Positions 62,309 through 64,000 of a stretch of 64,000 bases of DNA are shown here, one piece after another (positions within the stretch are counted from its first letter, which is position 1; every line of letters starts with the position of its first letter). The notes below the pieces were generated by a model. The model saw nothing but the letters and a program-made list of their open reading frames with translations, searched no databases and had not been told where the DNA came from. The position numbers and the translations under genes are program-made. Origin of the DNA: Pseudomonas brassicacearum (GTDB lineage Bacteria; Pseudomonadota; Gammaproteobacteria; Pseudomonadales; Pseudomonadaceae); the NCBI RefSeq assembly GCF_000585995.1, contig NZ_CP007410.1:1577430-1641429 (forward strand), given 5' to 3'.

Positions 62309-63815
62309 TGGCCAGGGCGCGACGTTGTGCGGCGCGGCGACGCCAGATCCGCAGCAATGGCATGAACAGCATGATTGCCGTCAGGATCCAGCAACCGAAG
62401 GTGATCGGGCTCGACCAGAGGATTTCCAGCGCACCGTTGGAGATCGACAGCGCACGACGCAGGTTCTGCTCCATCAGGCCGCCTAGGATGAAGCCCAGCA
62501 GGACCGGCGACAGCGGGAAATCCAGCTTGCGCAGGATGTAGCCGAAGATGCCAATGCCGATCATCAGGAACAGGTCGAACGTCGTGGCATGCACGGCGTA
62601 GACGCCGATCCCGGTGATGATCGCAATGACCGGTACCAATGCCCAGTTCGGCACGGCCAGGATGCGGGTGAAGATGCGGATCATCGGGATGTTGAGGATC
62701 ACCAGCATGATGTTGGCAACGAACAACGAGGCGATCAGGCCCCAGACGATGTCCGGCTGTTGCTGGAACAGCAGCGGACCCGGCGTGATGTTGTACAGCG
62801 ACAATGCGCCGATCATCACCGCCGTGGTGCCCGAGCCGGGAACACCGAGGGTCAGCATCGGCACCAGCGCCCCGCAGGCGGCGCCGCCAATGGCGGTTTC
62901 CGGAGCGGCGAGGCCGCGCTTGTCACCCTGGCCGAACTTGCCACTGGCACCGGCGATACGCTTCTCGGTCATGTAGGCCACGGCACTGGCCAGGGTCGCC
63001 CCGGCACCGGGTAACACGCCCATGATGAAACCGAGCACGCCGCAACGCAGGTTCACAGTAAAGACCGATGCCGCTTCCTTGAAGTTGAACATCATCCGCC
63101 CGGTAGCTTCTACCGCTTCCTGGCCGCGATGGGTTTTCTCCAGCAGCAACAGGATTTCACTGATGGAGAACAAACCCAGCACCAGCACGACGAACTGAAT
63201 TCCGTCGGTCAGGTGGATGTTGTCACCGGTGAAACGGTAGACGCCGCTGTTGGCATCGATCCCGACACTGGACAGGAACAGCCCGATCAACGCCGCAATG
63301 AACGTCTTGAGCGGTCGGTCGCCGGCCATGCCGCCCAGGCAGACAATGGCGAACACCATCAGGACGAAATATTCCGCCGGTCCGAAGGCAATCGCCCATT
63401 TGGCCAATAGCGGCGCGAACAGCACCATGCCACAGGTGGCGATGAACGCGCCGATGAACGAACTCCACGCCGACAGCGACAGCGCCACCCCGGCCAAGCC
63501 CTGGCGGGCCATCGGGTAGCCGTCGAGGGTGGTCATCACGGTGGAGGCTTCTCCCGGGATGTTGAGGAGGATCGAGCTGATGCGCCCGCCGTACTCACAA
63601 CCCAGGTACACCGCCGCCAGCAGGATCAGCGCTGATTCAGGCGGCAGGCCGAGGGCGAACGCAATCGGGATCAGCAGCGCCACGCCGTTGATCGGGCCCA
63701 GGCCCGGCAGCAGGCCGACCACAGTGCCGATCAGCGTACCGGTCAACGCGGTGACCAGGTTGTACGGTGTCAGTGCTACGCCAAAACCCTGGCCGAGATA
63801 ATTCAGGGTATCCAT
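62301..63815 (-). CDS. tctA: Tripartite tricarboxylate transporter, large permease TctA
   Basis: A 504-residue membrane subunit of a TctABC importer for citrate-like acids. Characteristic stretches: GLLPGLGPINGVALLIP near the N-terminus, YGGRISSILLNIPGEASTV, GVLPGAGATLASAVAYMTEK, and VLNIPMIRIFTRIL. Full length, about twelve TM helices. It follows tctB by 1 bp and overlaps the AbrB-type gene. The binding protein TctC is presumably outside the window. Confidence 0.93.
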   Translation of the reverse strand: MDTLNYLGQGFGVALTPYNLVTALTGTLIGTVVGLLPGLGPINGVALLIPIAFALGLPPESALILLAAVYLGCEYGGRISSILLNIPGEASTVMTTLDGYPMARQGLAGVALSLSAWSSFIGAFIATCGMVLFAPLLAKWAIAFGPAEYFVLMVFAIVCLGGMAGDRPLKTFIAALIGLFLSSVGIDANSGVYRFTGDNIHLTDGIQFVVLVLGLFSISEILLLLEKTHRGQEAVEATGRMMFNFKEAASVFTVNLRCGVLGFIMGVLPGAGATLASAVAYMTEKRIAGASGKFGQGDKRGLAAPETAIGGAACGALVPMLTLGVPGSGTTAVMIGALSLYNITPGPLLFQQQPDIVWGLIASLFVANIMLVILNIPMIRIFTRILAVPNWALVPVIAIITGIGVYAVHATTFDLFLMIGIGIFGYILRKLDFPLSPVLLGFILGGLMEQNLRRALSISNGALEILWSSPITFGCWILTAIMLFMPLLRIWRRRAAQRRALANV

Positions 63816-63816
63816 A

Positions 63817-64000
63817 TCAATTCTCCAGGACGTCGAGCAGGCCCAGGGGCAGCGGCACGTCCATCAGCTTGTCGAACAACAGATAAAGACCGATGGCCAT
63901 CAGGCTGATGATCACCACGCTCGGCACCCAGCGCCCGCCATACAGGCGCGCCATCGGCACGCCGATCAGGATGCTGGCGACAATGAAGCCCAGGGGTTCG
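63817..64000 (-). CDS. tctB: Tripartite tricarboxylate transporter, small subunit TctB (3' part)
   Basis: The last 60 codons of the gene, running off the right edge. They encode two hydrophobic stretches (EPLGFIVASILIGVPMARLY; VPSVVIISLMAIGLYLLFD) and end LLDVLEN. The position immediately before tctA, with one base between, and the four-TM-like character fit TctB. Confidence 0.85.
   Translation of the reverse strand, partial: EPLGFIVASILIGVPMARLYGGRWVPSVVIISLMAIGLYLLFDKLMDVPLPLGLLDVLEN

Overview
The window is a GC-rich chromosomal stretch from a Pseudomonas of the P. fluorescens group. The evidence is near-residue-level resemblance (from memory) of TtgR/EmhR, XenB, PhaG, OlsB and FosA to Pseudomonas proteins, the Pseudomonas-restricted DUF3077/DUF6124-type small proteins, and very many REP palindromes of the two kinds common in this group (cores GAGCTTGCTC and GGAGCTTGCTCC). 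No rRNA, CRISPR array, phage or transposase was seen. One tRNA-Gly(CCC) is present.

Layout. 1-2 kb: the start of an OprD-type porin gene, then a 1.3 kb repeat-filled gap and a small DUF6124-like gene. 2.2-8.9 kb: the RND efflux operon ttgABC (mexAB-oprM/emhABC type) and its divergent repressor ttgR, with a clear TtgR-type operator between them. 9-20 kb: a secreted unknown protein; the pyeR-pyeM-xenB regulator/exporter/old-yellow-enzyme operon with dyad operators; acpH; the ornithine lipid genes olsB-olsA; an acyl-CoA dehydrogenase-like gene; a serine hydrolase with a tiny membrane partner; a YceI protein; and a ClsB-type phospholipid synthase. 19.5-28 kb: periplasmic beta-glucosidase, a LemA/TPM-domain cluster, a methyltransferase, a DJ-1/PfpI protein, YegP and a SIR2-like DUF4917 protein. 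28-36.4 kb: iron alcohol dehydrogenase, an alpha-oxoamine synthase with its MFS exporter opposite a fosA gene, a PAS-GAF-GGDEF cyclase, and a small stress-type cluster. 36.5-41.7 kb: a 1261-residue RTX-type protein built of 642-bp units (two of them identical), bracketed by a 37-bp direct repeat that includes the 3' end of the adjacent hicB gene. 42-48 kb: LysE exporter with Lrp regulator, DUF3077 gene with a structured upstream region, two small coiled-coil/TM proteins, tRNA-Gly, phaG, and an operon of a degenerate GGDEF protein, a Cys-rich protein and rsuA. 48-58.3 kb: a guanidine utilisation operon (ABC transporter, carboxyguanidine deiminase pair, guanidine/urea carboxylase, allophanate hydrolase) headed by a guanidine-I riboswitch. 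58.6-64 kb: Tyr-rich lipoprotein, HIBYL-CoA hydrolase-like gene, ung, and a tricarboxylate transporter (tctBA) with an AbrB-type permease.

The most notable points are these. The operon that pipelines would call 'urea carboxylase' carries a guanidine-I riboswitch. Its carboxylase gene has a REP doublet inserted in frame. The RTX gene sits in what looks like a precisely bounded insertion. An orphan alpha-oxoamine synthase/exporter pair may make an undescribed small molecule. Several small structured or repeat elements are unexplained. All family assignments were made by reading sequence and from memory; no database search was run.
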